Assembly (NCBI RefSeq): GCF_002964765.1
Contig: NZ_PQCF01000031.1
Coordinates: forward strand, 119,659 to 183,658
Length of the DNA: 64,000 nucleotides
Direction of reading: 5' to 3'
Source: Pseudoalteromonas sp. T1lg88
Lineage (GTDB): Bacteria > Pseudomonadota > Gammaproteobacteria > Enterobacterales > Alteromonadaceae
Position 1 is the stretch's first letter. The number at the start of each line of letters is the position of its first letter. The notes beneath the pieces are model-generated. The model did not search any database. It had not been told where the DNA came from and saw only the letters and a program-made list of their open reading frames with translations. Below, in pieces: positions 8,501-17,546 of the stretch. The position numbers and the translations under genes were made by a program.

Positions 8501-8739
8501 TAATGGGTAAATTGCCACCAGGTGATCACCAAAATCGGTATGGCAATGGCCAGAACCAGCATGGGAATACGTATGCTACGTTGGTATTTGCTTTGCAGAT
8601 GACTTATCGCCGTGCGCTCGTCACAGGCAGCTACCTTATCTATATAAAAGTAGCCATTGTCCAGGTACTGCTTACAATGCTGTTCATCGGCGGGAATAGC
8701 AATTAACTCGTTTTTCTTTTTAAGGACATAAAAATCCAT
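8500..8739 (-). CDS. Small hypothetical protein with C-terminal membrane segment
   Basis: A 79-residue product of unknown function. The N-terminal half is hydrophilic (MDFYVLKKKNELIAIPADEQHCKQYLDNGYFYIDKVAACDE). The C-terminus has a single strong hydrophobic segment, RSIRIPMLVLAIAIPILVITWW, so it is probably a tail-anchored inner-membrane protein. Its stop codon is formed at the junction with the MITE-like element, so the insertion may have trimmed the original end. No clear Shine-Dalgarno sequence is seen. Coding status is likely but not certain. Confidence 0.55.
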   Translation of the reverse strand: MDFYVLKKKNELIAIPADEQHCKQYLDNGYFYIDKVAACDERTAISHLQSKYQRSIRIPMLVLAIAIPILVITWWQFTH

Positions 8740-9138
8740 AGCACCACCACATACACTTTGCTATGTGCGAATCAAGTGAACATTCCATCGCTTTTTTATA
8801 TCTCGCCTGGCATTATTTTGCTGGCCGAGGTCCATTTTTATTGTTCACGAATTAAAAAAGTGGGGGATTCTAAAATTAATTAAATACCAATTGCAACCTT
8901 TGCAGAAATTATTTTCTTAATTCACTGGCAACCCCCTTTACACTTGTCGTAACTAAATTAGGAATAAGGTAAATAGTTAAAAACTAACCATCTGTTTTAT
9001 ATAGTTTTATTGTCGGTTACAGGATTTAGAAGGGAAGGGTGGGCAAGGATGAAAACCAAGGTCGCTATATAGAGCCGTTACTGCTACATTGCCTGTATCG
9101 GCTAAACATTTATCAGAAGTTAGTATTAGGGGATCTTT
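8740..9138. other. 399-bp gene-free region
   Basis: No gene or RNA is supported here. It contains a degenerate candidate parS (8926-8942, TGGCAACCCCCTTTACA, right arm intact) and the promoter region for the HAD phosphatase gene, whose ATG at 9139 is preceded by AGGGGA. Confidence 0.5.
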
Positions 9139-9735
9139 ATGAGCAAATACCACAATGTGCCATTAAGAGGCGTTATTTTTGATATGGATGGCACCTTATT
9201 TAGCTCACAATTAGATTTTGCCCTTATTCGGGAGCAAATAAACTGCGCCCATGGCGAGGATATACTCGAATTTATCACCCGCCTGGACAGCGATGGTCAG
9301 CGCCACGCCGAGCAGGTAATACTCGACCATGAGCTGGCAGACGCCGAACAAGCCGTGCTACTACCCCAGGTCGCCCAGTCCCTTGCCAGCCTGCATAAGG
9401 CACAGATCCCCATGGCCATAGTCACACGCAACTCGGAGCAGGCCACGGGTATAAAGATGAGCCGAAATCCCATTCCCATAGATCTGGTACTGACCCGGGA
9501 TGATGCCCCCGCTAAACCCAACCCCAGTGCTTTATTGCATATTGCCGAACGTTGGCAGATGCCGGTGCAACAGCTGCTTTACGTAGGCGACTATAAATAC
9601 GATATTCAGGCCGCCCATAATGCAAATATGCGCGCTTGCTTGTACGCGCCGCACAGCATTCCCGACTATGCGGCCCAGGCGGATTATGTGATCCGTTGCT
9701 TTAGTGAATTACCCGCACTCGTTGAGTTATGTTAA
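9139..9735 (+). CDS. HAD-superfamily hydrolase (phosphoglycolate-phosphatase-like)
   Basis: A soluble 198-residue HAD-family phosphatase. Motif I is VIFDMDGTLF (nucleophile and acid Asp in DxDGT). Motif II is the Thr in IVTRNS, motif III is the Lys in DDAPAKPNPSALL, and motif IV is YVGDYKYDIQAA. The helical cap between motifs I and II is small, as in subfamily IA enzymes related to phosphoglycolate phosphatase and Gph-like YjjG/YrfG proteins. The substrate is unknown. A strong AGGGGA ribosome-binding site lies just upstream of the ATG. It appears monocistronic; a YebC-type gene follows 123 bp later. Confidence 0.85.
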   Translation: MSKYHNVPLRGVIFDMDGTLFSSQLDFALIREQINCAHGEDILEFITRLDSDGQRHAEQVILDHELADAEQAVLLPQVAQSLASLHKAQIPMAIVTRNSEQATGIKMSRNPIPIDLVLTRDDAPAKPNPSALLHIAERWQMPVQQLLYVGDYKYDIQAAHNANMRACLYAPHSIPDYAAQADYVIRCFSELPALVELC

Positions 9736-9858
9736 ATAACGTAATTTTCTAGGTTTTGCTACTAGCTAATCGCTTTTATAAAAACATGACACTAGCCCAA
9801 TTTGCCTTGAGTTGTTAAAATCGTGCAAAGCATTAAATTCAAACTTGAGAGATTGAAA

Positions 9859-10584
9859 ATGGGCAGAGCGTTTGAAGTTCGTAAAAACGCCATGGCGAAA
9901 ACCGCTGCGGCAAAAACAAAAGTAAACTCAAAATACGGTAAAGAAATCTACGTCGTAGCAAAAAACGGCGGTGCTGACCCAGAGACCAACCTTTCTCTTC
10001 GTCGCTTGATGGATAAAGCGAAAAAAGATCAGGTACCAGCACACGTAATCGATAAAGCCATTGAAAAAGCCGCTGGCGGCGCTGGCGAAGACTATTCAAC
10101 AGCTCGTTACGAAGGCTATGGCCCGGGTAACTGCATGGTTATCGTTGACTGTTTAACCGACAACCCGAACCGTACCATCAAGGACGTACGTCTTCCTTTT
10201 ACCAAAACCGATTCAAAGATTGGCAGCCCGGGCTGTGTAGCACACATGTTCGATCACCTGGCGATCTTTGGTTTTGAAGGCGATGACGACGAAGCTGTGC
10301 TAGAAGCGCTGATGATGGCCGATGTAGACGTGACCGACATAGAAGTAGAAGACGGCAAGGTTTCAGTATTTGCGCCGCACACCGAATACTTTAAGGCGAA
10401 AACCGCACTTACCGAAGCATTCGATGGCATTAACTTTGAAATCGACGAGATCACCTTTGTGCCACAAACACATATCGAGATCACCGATGAAGACGATATC
10501 GCCAACTTTGAGAAGTTTATGAACATGCTTGAAGATTGCGACGACGTGCAAAACATCTATCACAATGCCATTGTGAACAACTAA
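9859..10584 (+). CDS. YebC/PmpR-type DNA-binding/translation-related protein
   Basis: A 241-residue member of the YebC/PmpR (TACO1) family. The ATG at 9859 gives the canonical start [21 protein letters not shown]; an upstream alternative start at 9823 is not family-like. Family hallmarks are [55 protein letters not shown] and the acidic C-terminal domain. This is the shorter YeeN-like paralogue type rather than the ribosome-linked ruvC-operon yebC. Family members have been described both as transcription regulators and as factors relieving ribosome stalling; which applies here cannot be told. A strong terminator follows. Confidence 0.88.
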   Translation: MGRAFEVRKNAMAKTAAAKTKVNSKYGKEIYVVAKNGGADPETNLSLRRLMDKAKKDQVPAHVIDKAIEKAAGGAGEDYSTARYEGYGPGNCMVIVDCLTDNPNRTIKDVRLPFTKTDSKIGSPGCVAHMFDHLAIFGFEGDDDEAVLEALMMADVDVTDIEVEDGKVSVFAPHTEYFKAKTALTEAFDGINFEIDEITFVPQTHIEITDEDDIANFEKFMNMLEDCDDVQNIYHNAIVNN

Positions 10585-10600
10585 TAGCGTCAAACACGCA

Positions 10601-10634
10601 AAAAAGAAAAGCCGGATTTTAATCCGGCTTTTTT
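10601..10634 (+). terminator. Rho-independent terminator of the yebC-type gene
   Basis: AAAAGCCGGATT/AATCCGGCTTTTTT hairpin with a T-run, 17 bp after the stop codon. The A-run on the other side could make it bidirectional and also serve glcB. Confidence 0.85.
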
Positions 10635-10635
10635 G

Positions 10636-10652
10636 TGTAAAGGGGGTTTACA
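10636..10652. repeat. Candidate parS palindrome, copy 2 (perfect)
   Basis: TGTAAAGGGGGTTTACA, identical to the 1553-1569 element read on the other strand. Flanking G and C extend the arms by one base. It is intergenic, between the terminator and the glcB stop codon. Confidence 0.5.
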
Positions 10653-10656
10653 CTTC

Positions 10657-12830
10657 TTACGACTCTTCCTTAAACAGGCGACGATAATGATGCAATAGGG
10701 GCTCGGTGTAGCCGCTGGGTTGCTCACAGCCTTTAAACACCAGATCCAAGGCTGCCTGGAAGGCAAAGCTGGCATTAAGCGACTGCTCATCAGCGGCCAT
10801 GGCAATATAGCTGGGGTCGCCGGCATTTTGCTCATCCACCACCTTGGCCATACGGGCCATGGTGTTGTGCACCTGCTCCTTGGAGCACACGCCGTGACGC
10901 AACCAGTTGGCAATATGCTGGCTGGAGATCCGCAGGGTCGCTCTGTCTTCCATCAAGCCGACGTTATTAATGTCCGGCACCTTAGAGCAGCCTATGCCTT
11001 GCTCGACCCAGCGCACTACATAGCCGAGAATACCCTGAGCATTGTTGTCGAGCTCCAGTTGAATATCCTCCGGGCTCAATTGCTGGCCGTTGTCTATGGG
11101 CGGCGTCAACAAGGCCGCCAACGAATCCTCACCGAGTGGCGGCAGGGATTTTTGCACCGCAAATACATCGAGCTTATGATAGTGCAGAGCATGTAAGGTC
11201 GCCGCAGTAGGGGAGGGCACCCAGGCGGTATTAGCACCGGATTGCACATGCGCCACCTTTTGCTCCATCATCAGGGCCATTTTATCTGGAATGGGCCACA
11301 TGCCCTTACCAATTTGCGCCTTGCCGCTAAGGCCACATTCTAGGCCTATGCTGACGTTGCGCTTTTCATAAGCGTCAACCAAGGCTGCTCTTTTATTTTC
11401 GCCTTAGGCAAGACGATGCCGCCTTCCATTGCGGTGTGAATTTCATCGCCGGTACGGTCTAGGAAGCCGGTATTGATAAACACCACGCGCTGTTTGGCAC
11501 TGGCGATACAGGCTTTTAAGTTAACCGAGGTGCGGCGCTCTTCATCCATAATGCCCATTTTGATGCTGTATTGTTCAAGTCCAAGTAGACGCTCTACCTC
11601 GCTAAAAAGCTGCTCGGTAAAGGCCACTTCTTCCGGGCCATGCATCTTGGGCTTAACAATGTAGATGCTCTTGGTGCGCGAGTTCGCCAGCTTGCTACGA
11701 CCGTAATACTCGGGCAGGGCACACAAGCTGGTAAAGATGGCATCCATGATGCCTTCAAACACCTCATTGCCTTCACTATCGAGTATCGCCGGGTTGGTCA
11801 TCAGATGACCGACATTACGAACAAACATCAGGCTGCGCCCGTGCAGGGTGAGTTGCGAGCCATCGAGCTTGGTAAATTGCTGATCCGGGTTCAATGTACG
11901 CTCAAGCTGCTCGCCGCCTTTGTTAAAGCTGCAGCTCAGCTGACCCATCATAAGACCAAACCAATTGCGATACACATTGGTTTTATCTTCACCGTCCACC
12001 GCCGCGACCGAATCCTCACAGTCCATAATGGTGGTCAGCGCCGCTTCCATAATAATGTCTTTAATACCGGCTTTATCATCACGACCAATGCGATGATGCG
12101 GGTCGATGGCAATAATAAAATGCAGGCCATGATGGCAGAACAGCAAGGCGGAAGGACGCTGTGGCTGGCCCTGGAAACCGAGCAACTGAGCCGGGTTTTG
12201 CAAGCTTACCTGCTGAGAATCTCCCAGGGTCACAACCAGTTCACCATTGTTGATGGCGTATTCAGTACTTTCGATATGTGAGCCGCTGCTAAGCGGCAGG
12301 GCTTGGTCGAGGAATTGACGGGCATAAGCCATCACCTTAAAGCCACGCACCGGGTTATAGCCACCGCCTTGCTCGGCGCCTTCTTCCTCGGCGATCACAT
12401 CGCTGCCGTATAGGGCATCGTATAAAGAGCCCCAGCGGGCATTGGCGGCATTGAGGGCGAAGCGAGCATTGCTCACCGGCACCACAAGTTGCGGGCCGGC
12501 CATGGTGGCAATTTCCGCATCGACGTTGGTGGTTTCTATGCTCACCGACTCCGGGCTATCAACCAGATAACCTATCTCGCGCAAAAACGCCGTATATTCA
12601 TCAAGATTATGCTCGGTATTGCCCTGATAGTAGGCATCTATCTGCTGCTGCAGCGTCTCACGCTTTGCCAGTAAGGCTTTGTTGATGGGAGTAAGTCGCT
12701 TGATAATATCGGCAACACCGGCGAACAAGGTATCACCGTCTATATCGGTCTGGGGCAGTACCTCTTGAGTAATAAACTCATAGAGCGTGGCGTCAATAGA
12801 CAGGCCGCTGTGCGAGATGCGCTGAGTCAT
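10657..12830 (-). pseudogene. glcB: Malate synthase G, broken by a single-base deletion
   Basis: Malate synthase G condenses glyoxylate with acetyl-CoA and is the second enzyme of the glyoxylate shunt. The ATG at 12830 is preceded by AAAGGA and starts MTQRISHSGLSIDATLYEFI. The first ~485 codons match GlcB through INTGFLDRTGDEIHTAMEGG and KIKEQPW. The downstream frame resumes exactly at [16 protein letters not shown] and ends normally ([37 protein letters not shown]). Restoring one C in the CC at 11379-11380 (plus strand) gives an uninterrupted ~724-residue protein. The lesion is thus a one-base deletion, either genuine or a sequencing error. It is divergent from aceA. An iteron lies inside it at 11868-11885. 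Confidence 0.9.
11868..11885 (-). repeat. Isolated iteron inside glcB
   Basis: CTTGGTAAATTGCTGATC (GATCAGCAATTTACCAAG on the minus strand). It has one mismatch to the consensus and encodes DQQFTK of malate synthase. A single coding match could be chance, but it fits the family well. Confidence 0.45.
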
Positions 12831-13042
12831 GAGCAATTCCTTTAATCGAACAAGTGTTATTTCACTGTAAACGAAAATATGTGAATGTGAACACAAAACC
12901 TATTCACTAAAAATATAGCGGTAATAACAACTATAAATTTAATAAATCTTTGAAAAACGGCCTAGGGTAAAAGTACAAGGCGACCACCTCATACACAGGG
13001 TGTTGCAAAACATAACCATTACACGTTCAAAGGATACCGACT
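12831..13042. promoter_or_regulatory. Divergent glcB-aceA promoter region
   Basis: A 212-bp AT-rich spacer between the two divergent glyoxylate-shunt genes, which suggests shared control. Both genes have clear ribosome-binding sites (AAAGGA before glcB, AAAGGAT before aceA). I cannot identify a specific operator. Confidence 0.5.
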
Positions 13043-14647
13043 ATGAAACAGTACAACGCACAGATAGACAGCCTGGCTACCCTATGCCAACAAAATGGTC
13101 AACGCTGGAACAGCATCAGCCCTGTTTATGCGGCGCGTATGCAGCTGCAAAACCGCTTTAAAACAGGTTTGGATATCGCCAAGTACACTGCCAAAATCAT
13201 GCGTGAGGACATGGCCGCTTACGATGCCGACTCAAGCCAATATACTCAGTCTTTAGGTTGCTGGCATGGTTTCACGGCGCAGCAAATGATGATGGCGATT
13301 AAACGTCACCAAAAGACCACCAAGCGCAGTTATGTGTATCTGAGCGGCTGGATGGTAGCGGCGCTGCGCTCTGAGTTTGGTCCACTTCCAGACCAAAGTA
13401 TGCATGAGAAAACCTCGGTTCCAGCACTGATTGAAGAGATCTACACCTTCTTAAAACAAGCGGATGCCCGTGAGCTGGATCACCTCTATAAAGCCCTGGA
13501 TGCGGCGCAGCAAAGCGGTGCGGACACTTCGGCCATCGAAGCGCAAATCGATAATTTTGAAACGCATGTGGTACCTATTATCGCCGATATCGATGCCGGT
13601 TTTGGTAACGAAGAAGCCACCTATTTGTTGGCCAAGAAAATGATTGAAGCGGGTGCCTGTGCCATTCAAATCGAAAACCAGGTATCCGATGCCAAGCAAT
13701 GTGGTCACCAGGCCGGTAAAGTAACCGTACCGCACGAGGACTTCCTGGCGAAAATCAACGCCGTGCGTTATGCCTTCTTAGAGCTTGGCGTGGAAGACGG
13801 CATTATCGTGGCCCGTACCGACTCATTGGGTGCCAGCCTGACGCAGAAAATCCCAGTAAGCAAAGAGCCGGGCGACTTGGCCAGCCAGTACATCGACTTC
13901 CTTGATGCTCAACCTATCAGTGGTGCAGATGACCTGGAAGACAACGAAATGGCGATTAAACTGAACGGCCAACTATGCAAGCCGGTACGTTTGGACAATG
14001 GCCTCTACCAATTCCGCGCCGGCACAGAGAAAGACCGCGTGGTACTAGACTGTGTAACCAGCCTGCAGCATGGCGCCGACCTGCTGTGGATCGAAACCGA
14101 AAAGCCAAATGTGCAGCAAATTGCCGAACTGGTAAATCGCGTTCGCGAGCAGGTACCCAATGCCAAGCTGGTGTATAACAACTCGCCGTCATTCAACTGG
14201 ACATTGAAGTTCCGTGAGCAGGTTTTCGCACAATGGCAGGCTGAAGGCCGCGATCTAAGCGCCTACCCAGATCCAACAGCGGATGCCAAGGTGTTGATGG
14301 ATGCGAGCCTGGATAGCTCAGAGCTTGCGGTTGCTGCCGACGAACTTGTACGTAACTTCCAGCGCGATGGTGCCCGTGAAGCTGGTATCTTCCACCACCT
14401 GATCACCTTGCCGACTTACCATACGGCGGCACTAAGCACAGATATTCTTGCTGAAGGTTACTTCGGTGACTTGGGCATGCTGGCCTATGTACGCGACGTT
14501 CAACGTCAGGAAATCCGCCGCGAGCAGGCCTCGGTTAAGCACCAAGACCTGGCAGGTTCTAATATCGGTGATACCCATAAAGAGTACTTCTCCGGTGAAA
14601 ATGCGCTTAAAGCGGGCGGTGAAGCCAATACCATGAATCAGTTCTAA
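13043..14647 (+). CDS. aceA: Isocitrate lyase
   Basis: Isocitrate lyase splits isocitrate into glyoxylate and succinate, the first step of the glyoxylate shunt. At 534 residues it belongs to the long (Pseudomonas-type) subfamily rather than the ~434-residue E. coli type. It shows the metal-site region VPIIADIDAGFG, the active-site signature KQCGH (catalytic Cys at residue 220) in SDAKQCGHQAGKVTVPHEDFL, and VYNNSPSFNW. The ATG at 13043 has a good AAAGGAT site. It is divergent from malate synthase G, its pathway partner, and followed by a terminator. Confidence 0.96.
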   Translation: MKQYNAQIDSLATLCQQNGQRWNSISPVYAARMQLQNRFKTGLDIAKYTAKIMREDMAAYDADSSQYTQSLGCWHGFTAQQMMMAIKRHQKTTKRSYVYLSGWMVAALRSEFGPLPDQSMHEKTSVPALIEEIYTFLKQADARELDHLYKALDAAQQSGADTSAIEAQIDNFETHVVPIIADIDAGFGNEEATYLLAKKMIEAGACAIQIENQVSDAKQCGHQAGKVTVPHEDFLAKINAVRYAFLELGVEDGIIVARTDSLGASLTQKIPVSKEPGDLASQYIDFLDAQPISGADDLEDNEMAIKLNGQLCKPVRLDNGLYQFRAGTEKDRVVLDCVTSLQHGADLLWIETEKPNVQQIAELVNRVREQVPNAKLVYNNSPSFNWTLKFREQVFAQWQAEGRDLSAYPDPTADAKVLMDASLDSSELAVAADELVRNFQRDGAREAGIFHHLITLPTYHTAALSTDILAEGYFGDLGMLAYVRDVQRQEIRREQASVKHQDLAGSNIGDTHKEYFSGENALKAGGEANTMNQF

Positions 14648-14666
14648 CCACTGTGTGTTGCAAGCA

Positions 14667-14690
14667 AAAGGGCCGAATGGCCCTTTTTTA
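14667..14690 (+). terminator. Rho-independent terminator of aceA
   Basis: AAAGGGCCGAATGGCCCTTTTTTA: GGGCC/GGCCC stem and a T-run, ~20 bp after the aceA stop. Confidence 0.85.
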
Positions 14691-14694
14691 TTGA

Positions 14695-14884
14695 GATCAG
14701 CTTTTAACCAGGTCGAGCAATGCCCAAAGCAAAGGGGCGCTACAGAAGCTGATTGGCCCTGCAAATGAGCATAAAGCAAAATTTTACCAAGTGTCTTGAT
14801 ATAACTTTTAGGAACAAACCAAGATTTTACTAACTGCTCAGGGGATCCCGGAACATTTTTTTACTAACCTGTTTTTTTACTAAA
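14695..14884. repeat. Cluster of five decayed iterons
   Basis: In the 304-bp gap between aceA and the next gene: GATCAGCTTTTAACCAGG (14695), AAGCAAAATTTTACCAAG (14774), AACCAAGATTTTACTAAC (14817), GAACATTTTTTTACTAAC (14851) and ACCTGTTTTTTTACTAAA (14867). The TTTTACYAA part is nearly intact in four of them, but GATC is lost in those same four. This suggests a former iteron array that no longer carries Dam sites, or that binds with altered control. Confidence 0.6.
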
Positions 14885-14901
14885 GCAATCCTGGTGACAT
14901 T

Positions 14902-14933
14902 AAAAAAGGCCGTACTAATGACGGCCTTTTGGT
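14902..14933 (-). terminator. Terminator downstream of the 198-residue hypothetical gene
   Basis: AAAAAAGGCCGT-ACTAATG-ACGGCCTTTT hairpin just past the minus-strand stop at 14952; T-runs on both strands could make it bidirectional. Confidence 0.75.
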
Positions 14934-14951
14934 CCAGTGCAAGTGTTTAAA

Positions 14952-15548
14952 TTAGGCTTGATGGCGACGCAGAGGCACCACAGAATTATCTTCTTCGGCG
15001 GTGCTAGGCTTTGGGTTGTCACCTTGGGCAAGCGCGTTAAGGCGCTCACGCACACTCTGAGCGTCCTGCGATGCGGTTTTTTGTGCCGCTTGGTTTAAAC
15101 GAGCGCGCACAGAATCAAGCTGTTGCTGATGTGGATCTTGCGGGGCAATATGATCTACCGACACGCCTTCTTGCGCCATCATATCGGCTAAAGAGTCCGA
15201 GGGCAGATTAAGCGCCAGCATGGCAATATCCACAGTTTCTTTACAACAGATCTTCTCGGCTAAGCTTAACTGTTCAAGTGTTTGCTTAAGCTTGCTGTAA
15301 TCCAAAAACAGCTGGCTAAGATGGTTTTGCAAGACCGACTGTGAGGTCAGGTGGTCCGGCTTCGACATAGATGTACTCAGCGAGCCCAGCAAGCCTTCTT
15401 CACGCATTTTTTCAATCAGTGCTGCGGAGGGCATGTTAAGGTCGGTAAAAACCTGATCCACATTGCGCTTGACGCGAATAGCTTCAAGCATGCTTAAGCG
15501 CGCAAAGGCACGAGTAAGATTATGATGATCCGTTAATATTGCAAACAT
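14952..15548 (-). CDS. Hypothetical protein with an internal ~45-residue duplication
   Basis: I do not recognise this 198-residue cytoplasmic protein. Two segments look duplicated: LTRAFARLSMLEAIRVKRNVDQ...LNMPSAALIEKMREEG (residues ~11-53) and LKQTLEQLSLAEKICCKETVDI...LNLPSDSLADMMAQEG (residues ~86-128). They share the pattern LSxxExIxxKxxVDxxxxxLNxPSxxLxxxMxxEG. The C-terminal third is charged and probably disordered, ending VPLRRHQA. A strong AGGAGGG ribosome-binding site precedes the ATG at 15548. It lies 51 bp downstream of the PstS-OmpA fusion gene on the same strand and may be co-transcribed. Confidence 0.7.
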   Translation of the reverse strand: MFAILTDHHNLTRAFARLSMLEAIRVKRNVDQVFTDLNMPSAALIEKMREEGLLGSLSTSMSKPDHLTSQSVLQNHLSQLFLDYSKLKQTLEQLSLAEKICCKETVDIAMLALNLPSDSLADMMAQEGVSVDHIAPQDPHQQQLDSVRARLNQAAQKTASQDAQSVRERLNALAQGDNPKPSTAEEDNSVVPLRRHQA

Positions 15549-15599
15549 AAGCCCTCCTGTTGAGAGTCGTCAGTCTAGCAGACGACTGTTAAACTTTTA

Positions 15600-17285
15600 T
15601 TACAAAACCCAAACTTCAACTCGGCGGTTGCGCTCACGCCCCTGTACCGTGCTGTTGTTGGCAACCGGCAGAGCTTCACCAAAGCCCTGGGTGTCAAATA
15701 CGCCAATACCGCGGGCGCTAAGCTCGGTGGCTACCGAACGAGCACGTTGTGTTGACAGTGTTTTATTCTTCACGTCGTCACCGGAATTATCCGAGAAGCC
15801 CATTAGTACCACACGCTTTTCCGGGTGCTCTTCTAAGAAGCCAAGCAGACGTTGTAAGTCGCGCTTACCCTTGTTATCAAGCTGGCCGCTGCCGAACTCG
15901 AAACGGAAGGTAAGAGACAGACGTTGGCCCTGGCTGGCATATTGCTTATAAACCGCAGGAGCTGTAAGCGGTGCCTGTACCCGCTCAACATGGATGTTCT
16001 GTGAAATTAGACCTGTCTCGGCCACAATTTCCTGACCCGGGTATGAGATAGCGTAATGAGCAAAGTTCTTAACGAACATGTTAGCCGTGGTCGGTGTATA
16101 CAGATACAAACGACGTGACAAGGCATAGTCCTCAGTACCTATGGTAAAGCGGGTAGGGTAGATAGGCGCAGTTTGCTCACCCTCAGAGATGGCTACCGCT
16201 TTGTTGTGCACTATGTAGTTAAGGCCGATAAAACCGATACTGTGCTCATCCTGCGACACCAGTTGCGATAGCTCAGAGCTGGACTCAAAACGCTGGGCGT
16301 TATTGCTTAGTTTAGCGCTGTGCTTTTTCAAAACCAGGTTTTTAAAGGTATCCCAGGTACCAGATTTAGCATCACGGGCATACAAATTAATGGCCGCCGA
16401 AGCACCGCCTAGCTCACGCCAGTTAGTGATCTTGCCGGAAAAAACGTCCGCCAGTTGCTGTGTGGTCAAGTGGCTGATAGGGTTGTTTTGATTCACAATC
16501 ACCGCCAGACCATCAAGGCCGATAATGTGCTCATTACCCACCTGGCTGAAGTCACCATATTGATCTTTTAGACTGGCCACTTCTTTATCTTTTACCTTGC
16601 GCGATGCCATAGCCACATCAGCTTTGGCCGCCTGCACATCGGCAAAGCCGGTGCTTGAGCCGTGCGCATGCAGTTCAATATAGTAAGGTTTATCGGCTAA
16701 GCGATAGTGAAGCTCACGCTCTACCGCCACATCACCTTGTTGCCAAGTGAAATCACTGGCACCTTGCTCTGTTAAGTAGCCTTCGATTAACGCCGGCGCC
16801 AGTTTTTCACCTATGGTGTTAGAGCCGTGAATACGAAATGCCAATTGTGCTTGCGGCTCTGCCGGCACCTGCGCCGCAGGGGCTGCGGTTACCGTAGCGG
16901 TGGTTTGAGTTTGTACAGGTGCTTGCTCTGTGCTTTGCACTGGAGCCTGTGTCACCACAACCTCTGGCTTGCCCGCAAACATGGTGTAACTGGCCACGCC
17001 AAGGGCTATTGCTGCTGTAATGGAAGTAAAGATTAGAGCCAGTGGCTTCTTGCTTTCCGCCTTTGGCTCAGCCTGGGTAGCCGCAGCGGCGGGTTGTTTT
17101 AGTGCATTAATAACCGTATTAAGTTCACTGTCGCCGAGCAAACCCAGCTCGTTAAGTACCAAATCACGGTAGTTATCATCATTGATAAACTTTTCCGTAG
17201 CGATATCAATGCCAAATTTATTTTGCGCCAAGCTTTGTAGTTGTTTTAGCTGTGCGATGAAGTTCTGTTGATGTGCTGATGTCAT
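15600..17285 (-). CDS. PstS-like phosphate-binding / OmpA-domain fusion protein
   Basis: A 561-residue envelope protein. Residues ~1-75 are a hydrophilic, probably cytoplasmic, domain. A single membrane anchor (PLALIFTSITAAIALGVASYTMFAG, ~81-105) is followed by a Thr/Gln/Ala/Pro-rich linker. Residues ~147-430 form a PstS-family substrate-binding domain (RIHGSNTIGEKLAPALIEGYL at its start; RDAKSGTWDTFKNLVL and DEHSIGFIGLNYI later). The C-terminal ~110 residues are an OmpA-like peptidoglycan-binding domain (LSLTFRFEFGSGQLDNKGKRDL, GFSDNSGDDVKNKTLSTQRA, RERNRRVEVWVL). This fusion type is known in Alteromonadales. It may tether phosphate sensing or capture to peptidoglycan, but the ligand is not shown. 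Confidence 0.85.
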   Translation of the reverse strand: MTSAHQQNFIAQLKQLQSLAQNKFGIDIATEKFINDDNYRDLVLNELGLLGDSELNTVINALKQPAAAATQAEPKAESKKPLALIFTSITAAIALGVASYTMFAGKPEVVVTQAPVQSTEQAPVQTQTTATVTAAPAAQVPAEPQAQLAFRIHGSNTIGEKLAPALIEGYLTEQGASDFTWQQGDVAVERELHYRLADKPYYIELHAHGSSTGFADVQAAKADVAMASRKVKDKEVASLKDQYGDFSQVGNEHIIGLDGLAVIVNQNNPISHLTTQQLADVFSGKITNWRELGGASAAINLYARDAKSGTWDTFKNLVLKKHSAKLSNNAQRFESSSELSQLVSQDEHSIGFIGLNYIVHNKAVAISEGEQTAPIYPTRFTIGTEDYALSRRLYLYTPTTANMFVKNFAHYAISYPGQEIVAETGLISQNIHVERVQAPLTAPAVYKQYASQGQRLSLTFRFEFGSGQLDNKGKRDLQRLLGFLEEHPEKRVVLMGFSDNSGDDVKNKTLSTQRARSVATELSARGIGVFDTQGFGEALPVANNSTVQGRERNRRVEVWVL

Positions 17286-17348
17286 GTGTTAAGCCCATGT
17301 TCAATTTTGGGGCTAAGAATAAAACAGAAAAATGACAGTTTTATGAAA

Positions 17349-17365
17349 CGTAAAGGGGGTTTACG
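17349..17365. repeat. Candidate parS palindrome, copy 3 (CG-variant)
   Basis: CGTAAAGGGGGTTTACG; the arms extend to AACGTAAA/TTTACGTT. It has the same G5 core and GTAAA/TTTAC arms as the copies at 1553 and 10636, and a compensating change on both arms (T/A to C/G) preserves the palindrome. It is intergenic. Confidence 0.5.
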
Positions 17366-17546
17366 TTTATCTCTTTTTATTGAAAATCAATAAATTACCT
17401 AAAATATGTACATTTAAAGGATGGAGCTTACTATCTAAATTGATGAGTTTGCTTTGGGTATCGCCAAATTTGGCGGTGCTTTTTATCCTCCGTCACACAC
17501 AATGACCTACCCTGACCAAAACAGGCAGGGCAGGCATACAAATACA

